In this document: positions 42,194-50,642 of the stretch, piece by piece
How positions within the stretch are numbered: position 1 is the stretch's first letter
How the letters are laid out: the number at the start of each line of letters is the position of its first letter
Assembly: GCA_964630785.1 (NCBI GenBank)
Contig: CAZVZG010000015.1
Location: 58,348-122,347 of the forward strand
Length of the DNA: 64,000 bases
Direction of reading: 5' to 3'
From: JADLCX01 sp964630785
Lineage (GTDB): Bacteria; Planctomycetota; Phycisphaerae; Phycisphaerales; UBA1924
Made by a program: the position numbers and the translations under genes
The notes under the pieces: generated by a model
The model's database searches: none
Told to the model about the DNA's origin: nothing
The model's input: only the letters and a program-made list of their open reading frames with translations

Positions 42194-43558
42194 ATGCCCG
42201 TTCAACTGCTCACCATCGCCCGCAATACCTTTCTGGAGAGCGTCCGGCAGCCCATCTATTTCATCATCATCGCCCTTGCGGGGCTGCTGCAACTCTTTAC
42301 CACCTGGACGGCCGCGTTCAGCATGGGCCTGAGCGACTCGGGCGAGGTCTCGGGCGATGACAAGTTGATGGTGGACATCAGCCTGGCGACGGTGTTCGTA
42401 TGCGGGATGCTGCTGGCGGCGTTCCTGGCCACGGCCGCGCTCTCGCGAGAGATCGAGAACAAGACCGTCCTCACGGTCGTGAGCAAGCCGGTCGGGCGGC
42501 CCACGGTGGTGCTGGGCAAGTACCTGGGGGTCGCGGCCGCGATCGTCATCGCTGTGGTCACGATGCTGCTGTTCCTGCAGATGGGGATCCGGCACGGCGT
42601 GATGTCCACCGCGGCCGACGACCTGGACGGTCCGGTGATCGCGTTCACGCTCGGAGCGATCGTGATCGCCATCGGCACGGCGATCTGGTGCAACTTCTTC
42701 TACGGGTGGGTCTTCACGCAGACGGCGACCATGCTGCTCTGCCCGCTGATGCTGCTGGCGGTGGTCATGGTGATGCTCATCGGCAAAAAGTGGAACTTCC
42801 AGCCGATCGGGACCAACTTCAAGCCGCAGATCACCATGGCCAGCGCGTGCATCCTCATGGCCCACCTGGTGCTCACGGCGATCGCCACGGCGATCTCGGC
42901 CCGCCTGGGCCAGGTGATGACCATCGTCATCTGCTGCGGGGTCTTCGTCGGCGGCCTGCTGTCCAACGAGTTCCTCGGTCGCCGGGCGATCCAGAACATG
43001 CTCGTCGCCCGTGTCCAGACCGCCGAATCGACGCTCCCCAGCCGCGTGGCCTTCGCGCACAACGGCGATGTCTACAAGCTCACGCTCGACATGGCCCCGC
43101 GCGTGCGGCTCAAGCCCGACTCGCTGGTTTTCTACGGGCCCAACCCCAGCGGCGCCGAACTCTGCAACCTCAACGACGGGCCGGACCCCGACGCCTTCGG
43201 CAAGATGTCACCGGAAGAACGGCTCTCGTCCCGCGACCTGCCGCCGTCGGTCATCATCGCCTCGGCCCAGGACAAGACCGTTGAAGTTCGGCGGATCGGC
43301 GCGGACGAGCCCGCGGCCACGCGCCCCCCGCGGGCCGACGATTACCTGTTCCTCCGCCCGACCCACTACAACCTCGGCGCGCGGCTGGCGTGGGGCATCA
43401 TCCCCAACATTCAGTTCTTCTGGCTGGTGGACGCCGTCACCCAGGTGCAGCCCATCCCGCCCGAGCACCTGGGGCTGGTGGCGTTGTACGCGGTGATGCA
43501 GATCGGCGCGTTCCTCTGCCTGGGCGTGATCCTGTTCCAGAAGCGGGAAGTCGGGTAG
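42194..43558 (+). CDS. ABC-2-type transporter permease
   Basis: A 454-residue membrane protein opening with 'IARNTFLESVRQPIYFIIIA' (about 6-25), the usual start of ABC-2 permeases of the NosY/CcmB-like export type. Membrane segments fall at about 18-38, 68-90, 112-130, 160-175, 178-198, 212-235, 240-260, and two at the end. 'ENKTVLTVVSKPVGRPTVVL' (about 92-111) is the coupling-helix motif that contacts the ATPase. A soluble region of about 110 residues lies between ~275 and ~390, smaller than that of the permease at 33389-35410. No ATPase gene is adjacent; the one at 35407-36708 is the obvious candidate. A promoter lies at 41970-41998. Confidence 0.83.
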   Translation: MPVQLLTIARNTFLESVRQPIYFIIIALAGLLQLFTTWTAAFSMGLSDSGEVSGDDKLMVDISLATVFVCGMLLAAFLATAALSREIENKTVLTVVSKPVGRPTVVLGKYLGVAAAIVIAVVTMLLFLQMGIRHGVMSTAADDLDGPVIAFTLGAIVIAIGTAIWCNFFYGWVFTQTATMLLCPLMLLAVVMVMLIGKKWNFQPIGTNFKPQITMASACILMAHLVLTAIATAISARLGQVMTIVICCGVFVGGLLSNEFLGRRAIQNMLVARVQTAESTLPSRVAFAHNGDVYKLTLDMAPRVRLKPDSLVFYGPNPSGAELCNLNDGPDPDAFGKMSPEERLSSRDLPPSVIIASAQDKTVEVRRIGADEPAATRPPRADDYLFLRPTHYNLGARLAWGIIPNIQFFWLVDAVTQVQPIPPEHLGLVALYAVMQIGAFLCLGVILFQKREVG

Positions 43559-43680
43559 GATTTCTCGGCCGGGCCGGGCCTGTCGCGCCCGTGGCTCCCG
43601 TCCCGCGGTTCAAGTCCATCCCGCGGCCCCGATGCCGCCCCACCCTCTCCACGCCACCACACCCAACCCGGAGTTTCGCC

Positions 43681-44022
43681 ATGGCACGCGTCTCGATCGA
43701 CAGCGGCAGCTCTTCCAGCAAGGCCGGGTCCGGCTCCGCCAAAAAGTCGTCCGGCAAGTCCGGCGGCGGCGACGCCAAATCCCAGAAGGTCAAGGCGATC
43801 GGCGCGGTGGCCGTGCTCGCGCTCGCCGCCGTGATCATCATGTGGAACGCGGGCTTGTTTGAGTCGCGCCCGCACTTTGACGCCAGCGCGCCCCCGGAGG
43901 CCACGCCCGAGCAGACCGCGGCGTTCAACAAGGCCGAGCAGCAGCAGCAAAAGCAGCAGGGGCAGCACCCGCCGTCCACCGGCGGCACGCGCCTGCCCCC
44001 GATGCCGCTGGGCTCCAACTGA
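43681..44022 (+). CDS. Small single-span membrane protein
   Basis: A 113-residue protein with a Ser/Gly/Lys-rich N-terminal 38 residues, one membrane segment (about 39-55, 'AIGAVAVLALAAVIIMWNAG') and a Gln/Pro-rich tail ('AEQQQQKQQGQHPP'). No family is recognised. It lies 122 bases after the permease on the same strand and may be part of the same unit. The ATG at 43681 is the first in the frame with sensible composition; a pyrimidine-rich stretch lies upstream. Confidence 0.6.
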   Translation: MARVSIDSGSSSSKAGSGSAKKSSGKSGGGDAKSQKVKAIGAVAVLALAAVIIMWNAGLFESRPHFDASAPPEATPEQTAAFNKAEQQQQKQQGQHPPSTGGTRLPPMPLGSN

Positions 44023-44043
44023 CGGCCCGCTCGCGGTCGCGTT

Positions 44044-44754
44044 TCAAGCGACCACCGCGCCCGCGGTCGGGTCGCGTCGGAACCCGGCCTCAACCACCTC
44101 GCCGTCGCCCACCACGAACACCCGCTCTCCGGCGCGGACGCGGATGTTCCTCGCGCCGGTGAAGCGCCCGAACGCGGGCAGCACCATCACGCCCCCGCGC
44201 AGCCAGAAGCACGGCGCACGAAGGCTCGACGTGCCGTCGCCCAGCGTGACGGAAGGGTGCAGGTGCCCGCCGATGCAGGGCACGCCCTCGATCGCCTCGG
44301 TCTCCGGATCGTGAACGAACGCGATGCCGTCATCGCTCGGGTCCGTCAGCGGTGGTTGATGCACAGCCATCGCCCACGCCTCCGGCGGCCGACCCGAACG
44401 CACGTCGTGGTTGCCGAGCACGAGCGTGACTTGCAGCGCCGATCGCCGCGATCGCCACGCCCCGACAGCGTCCATCACCGCCCGCGTCCGCCCCGTGGGC
44501 GCGTGTAGCAGATCGCCCACGATGACCAGCCGCTCCGCCCCCGTCGCGTCGATCATCCCGCTCAAACGCTCCAGATCCGCGTGCACGACCTCCGGCACGG
44601 GTACACCGGCCGCGCGAAACGCCGCGGCCTTGCCCAGGTGGACGTCCGCGACGATCAGCGTCCGCCGGCGCTCCCACCACACCGCCCGCTGCGGCAGCAA
44701 CACCCACCGTTCGTCACCCCATCGGACTATCACCGACCCCGCGATCGCACGCAT
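44044..44754 (-). CDS. pdeM: Ligase-associated DNA-damage-response endonuclease
   Basis: A 236-residue calcineurin-like metallophosphoesterase. Metal-ligand motifs appear in order: 'IVADVHLGKAAAFRAAG' (about 35-51), 'IVGDLLHAPTG' (about 79-89), 'LVLGNHDVRSG' (about 111-121) and 'CIGGHLHPSVTLGDG' (about 160-174). This set, together with the Lhr-type helicase 12 bases upstream, identifies PdeM, a nuclease of the ligase-associated DNA repair gene group. The usual ATP-dependent ligase and exonuclease genes of that group are not in the window. Start ATG at 44754. Confidence 0.88.
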   Translation of the reverse strand: MRAIAGSVIVRWGDERWVLLPQRAVWWERRRTLIVADVHLGKAAAFRAAGVPVPEVVHADLERLSGMIDATGAERLVIVGDLLHAPTGRTRAVMDAVGAWRSRRSALQVTLVLGNHDVRSGRPPEAWAMAVHQPPLTDPSDDGIAFVHDPETEAIEGVPCIGGHLHPSVTLGDGTSSLRAPCFWLRGGVMVLPAFGRFTGARNIRVRAGERVFVVGDGEVVEAGFRRDPTAGAVVA

Positions 44755-44766
44755 CTCTGCCCGTCC

Positions 44767-47529
44767 TCACTTTCGGCGCCGATGGCCCTGCACCTTTTTC
44801 CGCCGGGCGGTTTTCTTCTTGCTGGGCTTCGCCGTTCGTCCCCCGTCCGGCCCCATTGTCGTCCCCCCCGCGGCCTCGTCAAGCGCCATCGCCATCCGCC
44901 CGACCATGTCCGACCACTTCTCGCTGGAGAGGTGGACGGCGCGGAGCTGCTCGGCCCAGATCGGGAAGGCCAGCGGCGTCAGGCGGTCAAGGGCGATGAT
45001 CGACATCGGGCGTTCGGCCGCCCGTTCCAGCGCGCCGCGCAGACGGCCCACCTCCAACTGCGATTCCAGCACCTCGCGGCGCGCCTGGCTCAGCAACAGG
45101 TTGTCCGGGTCGAACTCGCTGAGCACGTCGAAGAACATCTCGCTGGAGGCCTGCAACTGGCGCGCGGTCTTCTTCTGGCCCGGGAAGCCGGGCATGATGA
45201 GGCCCGCCACGCGGGCGATGTCGCGGAACTGCCGGCGGGCCAGTTCCGTGGTGTTCAGGCACGCGAGCAGATCGTCGAGCAGGCGGTCGGCGCTCAGGAG
45301 GGTCCGCCAGTCCTGTTCGGTCAGACCCAGCGGCGTGCGCGAGTGCAGACAGAAACCGTAGTCGTTGCAGGTGGTCACCACGGAGATCGGACGCAAGCGG
45401 CTGAGGCGGTAGGCCGCCAGCGCGCCCAGACCCTCGTGCACCAGCCGCCCCTCGAACGGATAGACCACCGCGATCGACCCCGCGCCGCCGCTCACGGCGC
45501 CCGGCACGTCGATGAGCTCGATGAGCGTCTCTTCCGGCGCCGGCACGCGCGACCACGCCTTCTGAAGTTCCAGCAGCGGGCGGGCGGCCCGCATCTCGGC
45601 GCAGTCGTACACGCCGTGCCGAGCCTGGTCGAGCTTGGCCCGAACCGCGGCCGCGAGCTGGCTGGAGAGCGGGAAGCGGCCGCCGTTCCACGTCGGCACC
45701 AGTGCGCTCTTCTTCTTGGCGGGGCGAGCGTACGCCACCATCCCCCGCACCCTGATCAGTTCCAGCACCCTCCCCGCGAACACGAACCGCTGGCCGGGCA
45801 CAAGCCGCGCGATGAACCCTTCCTCGATCGTCCCGAGCGTCCGGCCCGAGAGGTACTTCACGCTCAGGGCGTGCTCGGCGGTGATCGTGCCGATCGCCAT
45901 CCGGTGCATCCGGGCCGTTCGCACGCTCGCGGGGTGCCAGCGCGGCTCGCCGTGCTCGTCCACCCGCTCGACGATCCTCGCGTACTCCGGATAGGCCGTG
46001 AGGGACTGGCCGCCGCGTCGGCAGAAGTCCATGGCCCAGCCCCACTCCTCGTCGGTGAGGTTGCGGTAGGCGTGCGACGTGCGCACCTCGGTCTTCAGTT
46101 CTGCTTCGACGAACCCGCCGCCGCAGGCGCAGGTCACCAGGTGCTGCACGAGCACGTCCAACGGGCGCTCCAAAGGCGGGCGGGCCTCGATCTTGCCGGC
46201 CAGGGCCGCGTCGCGGGCCGCGGCGAACTCCACCAGCTCGAAGCTGTGCGTGGGCACGCCGATGACGCAGCTGGGCGCGCCCGGACGGTGGCCGCTGCGC
46301 CCGGCTCGCTGCACGAGGCGGGCGATGCCCTTGGGCGAGCCGAGCTGGAAGACCTGATCGACGGGCTGGAAGTCGACGCCCAGGTCGAGGCTGGAGGTAC
46401 ACACCACGCAGCGCAGTTTGCCCCCGTCGAGCAAGGCTTCGACACGGTCGCGCAGCTTGCGGTCCAGCGAGCCGTGGTGGATCGCGACCTCGCCGATCCA
46501 GTCGTCGCGGAGCTGCATGAACCGGCGAAACCAGATCTCCGCCTGCGAGCGGGTGTTGGTGAAGAGGAGGCTGGCGGCGAAGGGCGCGCCCTCGTGGCCG
46601 CCCTCGCCGTTCGCGGCCAGAGCCTCGATGCGCTCGATGACCTCGTCCACCGCCCGGATGCCCAGATGCCCGGCCCAAGGGAAGCGCTCCGGATCCTTGG
46701 GGATGACGGTGGTGATGCGGAGCTCTTTGGGTGTGTCGCCGCGGATGATTGGATGAGGGGATCGAGGGATCCCCCGCCCCGGTCCCTCGACCCCCTGATC
46801 CCTCGATCCCTTCCCCAAGAGAACATCCCTCGCCTGTTCCAGATTCCCAAGCGTCGCCGACACTCCCCACGTCCGCATCGTCGGCAACCACGAGCGCAGG
46901 CGGGCCAGCGCAAGTTCGGTCTGCACGCCGCGCTTGGTCGCCATGAGCTCGTGCCATTCATCGACGATCACGGCCCGGAGCGTGGCAAACCGTGCCCGCG
47001 CATCGGGGTAGGACAGCAGCAACGACAGGCTCTCGGGCGTGGTGACCAGCGCGCTCGGCAGGCGTTCTTTCTGGCGCAGTTTCACCGAGCTCGAAGTGTC
47101 GCCCGTGCGCTTCTCGATGGACCAGTTGAGGCCCAGGTCTCGCACCGGACGCTCCAGCGAGGCCAGCGTGTCGCTCGCCAAGGCCCGCAGCGGCGTGATC
47201 CACACCACCCGCAGCGGCTCGGTCGCCGCCCGCTTTGCCCCCCGCGCCCTCGATCCCTTGATCCCCTGATCCGTCGCTCCCCCGATCCCTTCCCCCCCCA
47301 TCCCCTCCATCACCGGCCCGAGCCACGCGGCCATGGTCTTGCCCAGCCCCGTAGGCGCGTGAATCAGCCCACTCGCCCCGCGCGCGTACGCCGCCCAAGC
47401 CGCCTCCTGAAAGGCAAACGGCTCCCACCCGCTCTGGGCAAACCATGCGCGGACCCGCGAGAGCGGCAAATCGGGCGCTGGCCCTGTCGGCGCCTCAACC
47501 GTCACCGCGGGCTCGCACACCGAACGCAT
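44767..47529 (-). CDS. Ligase-associated DEXH-box helicase (Lhr type)
   Basis: A 920-residue ATP-dependent helicase. Motif I 'HAPTGLGKTMAAWLGPVM' (about 57-74), Ia 'VVWITPLRALASDTLASLE', II 'VIVDEWHELMATKRGVQTEL' (DEWH, about 188-207), III 'TWGVSATLGNLEQA', V 'CTSSLDLGVDFQPVDQVF' and VI 'RLVQRAGRSGHRPG' are all present. The C-terminal ~420 residues are the Lhr core. Two places (about 76-98 and 245-262) carry extra Gly/Arg/Asp-rich residues encoded by GATCCC-type repeats; otherwise the length is near the family norm of ~820. pdeM follows after 12 bases, giving the expected repair pair. Start 47529. Confidence 0.92.
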   Translation of the reverse strand: MRSVCEPAVTVEAPTGPAPDLPLSRVRAWFAQSGWEPFAFQEAAWAAYARGASGLIHAPTGLGKTMAAWLGPVMEGMGGEGIGGATDQGIKGSRARGAKRAATEPLRVVWITPLRALASDTLASLERPVRDLGLNWSIEKRTGDTSSSVKLRQKERLPSALVTTPESLSLLLSYPDARARFATLRAVIVDEWHELMATKRGVQTELALARLRSWLPTMRTWGVSATLGNLEQARDVLLGKGSRDQGVEGPGRGIPRSPHPIIRGDTPKELRITTVIPKDPERFPWAGHLGIRAVDEVIERIEALAANGEGGHEGAPFAASLLFTNTRSQAEIWFRRFMQLRDDWIGEVAIHHGSLDRKLRDRVEALLDGGKLRCVVCTSSLDLGVDFQPVDQVFQLGSPKGIARLVQRAGRSGHRPGAPSCVIGVPTHSFELVEFAAARDAALAGKIEARPPLERPLDVLVQHLVTCACGGGFVEAELKTEVRTSHAYRNLTDEEWGWAMDFCRRGGQSLTAYPEYARIVERVDEHGEPRWHPASVRTARMHRMAIGTITAEHALSVKYLSGRTLGTIEEGFIARLVPGQRFVFAGRVLELIRVRGMVAYARPAKKKSALVPTWNGGRFPLSSQLAAAVRAKLDQARHGVYDCAEMRAARPLLELQKAWSRVPAPEETLIELIDVPGAVSGGAGSIAVVYPFEGRLVHEGLGALAAYRLSRLRPISVVTTCNDYGFCLHSRTPLGLTEQDWRTLLSADRLLDDLLACLNTTELARRQFRDIARVAGLIMPGFPGQKKTARQLQASSEMFFDVLSEFDPDNLLLSQARREVLESQLEVGRLRGALERAAERPMSIIALDRLTPLAFPIWAEQLRAVHLSSEKWSDMVGRMAMALDEAAGGTTMGPDGGRTAKPSKKKTARRKKVQGHRRRK
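46741..46815. repeat. GATCCCTCG-type repeat inside the helicase gene, first copy
   Basis: Short units of the form GATCCCTYN recur here (GATCGAGGGATCC, CCTCGACCCCCTGATCCCTCGATCC) and again at 47240-47302. They keep the reading frame, adding residues such as 'GSRDQGVEGPGRGIPR' to the helicase between motifs. The same short unit at two separate places suggests an invading repeat or slippage within one family. Confidence 0.6.
47240..47302. repeat. GATCCCTTG-type repeat inside the helicase gene, second copy
   Basis: Reads CCTCGATCCCTTGATCCCC then TGATCC and CCCCGATCCCTTCCCCCC, matching the units at 46741-46815. In the helicase it encodes 'GGEGIGGATDQGIKGSRARG', between motifs I and Ia, which homologues lack. 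The frame is kept. Confidence 0.6.
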
Positions 47530-47665
47530 GGGCGGATTATTCGCCAGCGCCGCTCTCGTCGCGGAACGTCCGATCCGCCGCCGAGGCGGGGAGCTCGCGG
47601 AGAGTTCCCATTTGCTGCTTTGCTGCTTTGCTGCTTTGCTGTTCTGCTGATTCGCCGCTTTGCTT

Positions 47666-48475
47666 TCAGTTCCGCCGCTGCAACTGGGCCAGCAGCCGGA
47701 GGATCGAGACGTAGAGCCACACGACGGTGACCAGAAGCCCGATGCCGGCGTACCACTCCATGTACTTGGGCGCGCCGTTGCGGGCGCCCTGCTCGATGAA
47801 ATCGAAGTCCACCAGCAGGTTCATGGCCGCGAGCACCACGATGAAGCCCGAGAAGGCGATGCCGATCGGGCCGTTGTCCCAGATGTAGGGGATGTGGATG
47901 CCGAACATCGAGAGCACTAGCGCCACCACCGAGAACAGACACAGCCCGAACGTCGCGGCCACCACGCCGCGGAGGAACCGCTGGCTCGGGCGGATCAGGC
48001 GCGTGGTGTAGGCCACGAGCAGCCCGCCCGTCACGCCAAGGGTCAGCACGCCCGCCTGGAGCACCAGGCCCGGGCCCAGTGCCTGGACCGTGCCCGACTG
48101 GCTGTTGTCGGCGTAGCGGGTCCAGAACACGCTCAACGCCCCGACAAATACGCCCTCGCCCAGGGCCAGCACCGGCGCGATGAACGGCGACGCCTGCGGC
48201 TTGAAGTACGCGACGAACGTGAGGACCAACGTCAGGATCGAGGAGATGGCCGCGCCGCCGAAGAGCATCCCAGGGTTGTTCTGGAGGAACGACCAGCAGA
48301 ACACGGCCGCGGCGATCGTCAGGCCGACGAGAATGAAGCTCACGTTCACCGTGCCCTGCACGGTCATCGTGCCCGGGCGGGCGATCGGCGTATCCCCAAA
48401 GCGATCCAAGCCGCCGCGGCGGTCGTCAAACGCCTCGGTCTTGAGGAACGGATTGCTGCTTCGGAAAACCGACAT
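47666..48475 (-). CDS. Bax inhibitor-1/YccA family membrane protein
   Basis: A 269-residue protein with seven membrane segments from about residue 45 to the C terminus, with 'FILVGLTIAAAVFCWSFLQN', 'VLTLGVTGGLLVAYTTRLIR' and 'AFSGFIVVLAAMNLLVDFDF'. The last includes the 'DFDFIEQGARNGAPKYMEWY' sequence typical of the BI-1/YccA relatives with the conserved Asp in the pore. Family members act in membrane stress and in proton-coupled calcium leak; the bacterial role is unclear, though YccA interacts with FtsH in E. coli. The ATG at 48475 has AAAGGA about eight bases upstream; the upstream frame is not protein-like. Confidence 0.88.
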   Translation of the reverse strand: MSVFRSSNPFLKTEAFDDRRGGLDRFGDTPIARPGTMTVQGTVNVSFILVGLTIAAAVFCWSFLQNNPGMLFGGAAISSILTLVLTFVAYFKPQASPFIAPVLALGEGVFVGALSVFWTRYADNSQSGTVQALGPGLVLQAGVLTLGVTGGLLVAYTTRLIRPSQRFLRGVVAATFGLCLFSVVALVLSMFGIHIPYIWDNGPIGIAFSGFIVVLAAMNLLVDFDFIEQGARNGAPKYMEWYAGIGLLVTVVWLYVSILRLLAQLQRRN

Positions 48476-48597
48476 GCGCTGGTCCTTTCTTCCGTGACCG
48501 CGCCCGCGGGAGGCCCGACGCGATCGGTCCGGTATGACATCGTCCCAACCCCAACCCAACAGCCCAGAAATCCGCCGCAGGACGCTTCCGGCGCGGA

Positions 48598-50190
48598 CTA
48601 CCTCGTCTGCGCCGCGTCGAAAGTGTAGTTCGGCGACTCTTTGGTGATTCGGATGTCGTGCGGGTGGTTCTCGACGACCGTCGCGCTGGTGATCCGCACG
48701 AACCGGGTCTTATCCCGAAACTCGTCGATGGTCTTGCACCCGCAATAACCCATGCTGGCCCGCAGGCCGCCCACCATCTGGTAGACGAACTCGGCCAGCG
48801 GGCCGCGGTAGGGCACCAGCCCCTCCACGCCCTCGGGCACGAACTTGCGTTTGCGTTCCTCGCCGGCGTGCTGACCGTAGCGATCGGCGCTGCCGGCCTC
48901 CATCGCGCCCGCGCTGCCCATGCCGCGGTAGCTCTTGTAGCGCCGGCCCTGGCTGATAACCAGCTCGCCGGGCGACTCGTCGAGCCCGGCAAAGAGCGAC
49001 CCCAACATGCACGCGCTCGCGCCGGCCGCGAGCGCCTTGGCGATGTCGCCGCTGGTCCGCATGCCGCCGTCGGCGATGACCGGCACGTCGCGTCCGCTCG
49101 CGGCCACGCCCGCGAGGGCGTTGAAGATCGCCGTCATCTGCGGCACGCCCACGCCCGTGACGATGCGCGTCGTGCAGATCGAGCCGGGGCCGATGCCGGC
49201 CTTCACGGCATCCACGCCCGCCTCGACCAGGGCCCGGGCCGCCTCGGCGGTGGCCACGTTGCCCGCGATCACCTCGATGCCGGTCGAGCCCCAACGCTGC
49301 TTGATCGTGCGGACCGTGCGGAGCACGTTCTCGCTGTGGCCGTGGCTGGTGTCGATGACCAGCACGTCGGCCTCGGCGGCGAGCAGGGCCTCGACGCGCT
49401 CGTACTGGTCCACGCCGCAGGCCGCCCCGCAGCGCAGGCGGCCGCGGGCGTCGGTGTTGGCCCTGGGAAACTGGCTCAGGCGGTCGATGTCGCGTTGGGT
49501 GATCATGCCCGCGAGCGTGCCGTCCGGGTTGACCAGCAGCAACTTTTCGACCTTGTTTCGGTTGATGATCCGCTCGGCGTCCTCGAGCGTGGTGCCGGGC
49601 GCGGCGGTGACCAGATCGCGGGACGTCATCACGTCCTTGACCGGCGTGGCCTCGTCCTCGACGAACTTGAGGTCGCGCCGCGTCAGGATGCCGAGAACCT
49701 TGCCGTGCGTCCGCAGGGCGCTGCCGCCGTCGGCCGTGACGGGGAACCCGGAGAGGTGGTGCTCGCGCATCAACTGGCGGGCGCGTCCGACCGTGTCGGC
49801 CGGGCCGAGCGTGATCGGATCGGCGATGACGCCGTTGGCCGAGCGCTTGACCTTGCTCACCTCTCGGGCCTGGGTCTCGATCGAGAGGTTGCGGTGGATG
49901 ACCCCGATCCCGCCCTCCTGCGCCAGCGCCACCGCCAACGCCGACTCGGTCACCGTGTCCATCGGGGCCGACACGAGCGGGATCTTCAGCGTGATCGTGG
50001 GCGTCAGTCGCGTCGCGGTGTCCGCCTCCGACGGCATGACGTCGCTGTAGCGCGGCAACAGCAGCACGTCGTCGAACGTGATCCCGTCGGAGATGATTTT
50101 CTGGGAGGCCAGATCGGCGAATACGCGATCACCCGCCCCCCCCCGGGCAAACGACGGGGCCGAACCGCTCACTGAACCGTTAGTCGCCAT
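48598..50190 (-). CDS. guaB: Inosine-5'-monophosphate dehydrogenase
   Basis: A 530-residue IMPDH that oxidises IMP to XMP with NAD, the committed step of GTP synthesis. 'GITFDDVLLLPRYSDVMPSE' (about 38-57) is the N-terminal barrel start. Two CBS domains (about 120-240) regulate the enzyme; the catalytic loop is 'GIGPGSICTTRIVTGVGVPQ' with the Cys near residue 335; 'GSLFAGLDESPGE' and 'YRGMGSAGAM' follow. An N-terminal stretch of ~35 residues, Ser/Gly-rich, precedes the barrel. I chose ATG 50190, which begins at the edge of the promoter at 50193-50223. An upstream in-frame start at 50271 is less likely. Confidence 0.95.
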   Translation of the reverse strand: MATNGSVSGSAPSFARGGAGDRVFADLASQKIISDGITFDDVLLLPRYSDVMPSEADTATRLTPTITLKIPLVSAPMDTVTESALAVALAQEGGIGVIHRNLSIETQAREVSKVKRSANGVIADPITLGPADTVGRARQLMREHHLSGFPVTADGGSALRTHGKVLGILTRRDLKFVEDEATPVKDVMTSRDLVTAAPGTTLEDAERIINRNKVEKLLLVNPDGTLAGMITQRDIDRLSQFPRANTDARGRLRCGAACGVDQYERVEALLAAEADVLVIDTSHGHSENVLRTVRTIKQRWGSTGIEVIAGNVATAEAARALVEAGVDAVKAGIGPGSICTTRIVTGVGVPQMTAIFNALAGVAASGRDVPVIADGGMRTSGDIAKALAAGASACMLGSLFAGLDESPGELVISQGRRYKSYRGMGSAGAMEAGSADRYGQHAGEERKRKFVPEGVEGLVPYRGPLAEFVYQMVGGLRASMGYCGCKTIDEFRDKTRFVRITSATVVENHPHDIRITKESPNYTFDAAQTR

Positions 50191-50642
50191 GCATATTGTT
50201 GCACGGAAGTTCACGACGGTCAAGTCGCGACAACTGCCCCATGACGTCCGCATACCACAAATCGCGGGCAACCTGGATTGGGATCCCCTCCGCTGCGCGC
50301 GGTGGACGGTTACTCATCATCGGGGAGACAGGGACGTGGGTGGCGTGTTCCGGTCCTCGACATACCCAAACAAAACACACTGGACTACAGCCCCCCCACC
50401 GCGTTCGCTACGGCGTGCCGGGGGCGCCCTGTCCGGACTCGCCGCGATCGCCCTCCCTCGGTCGCACGCCTGGACGCGGCGAGAAAAGTCAGTAGACTCG
50501 CACACAGTCCGTCTAGTCTGAATTCGTACGGGCCAGCCGGGCAGGTCACACCCCTTAGCTTGCCCGCGGATTGGAGAGCCTACGCTCAACGCTGACGCTC
50601 CACCCGGTCCGTCGCATCGCACGCTTCCACCGAGACCAATGG
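50191..50642. other. Divergent intergenic region between guaB and the beta-helix gene
   Basis: 452 bases. It holds the guaB promoter at its left edge. A C-run (GCCCCCCCACCG at about 50391-50402) lies in the middle, and a stretch at 50495-50530 is lower in G+C, merging with the lower-G+C region to the right. I see no RNA gene, and no ORF with protein-like composition. Confidence 0.5.
50193..50223 (-). promoter_or_regulatory. guaB promoter, possibly leaderless
   Basis: Read on the minus strand: TTGACC (50218-50223) and, 17 bases on, AACAAT (50195-50200). A second reading puts CAATAT (50193-50198) at a 19-base spacing. Either way transcription would start at about the ATG of guaB (50190), giving a transcript with almost no leader. 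No ribosome site is visible before the ATG. Confidence 0.5.

Noticed and set aside
44581..47730. Open frame of 1049 codons opposite the helicase
   Set aside because: Antisense to the motif-complete helicase; composition is Arg/His-biased as in other shadows.
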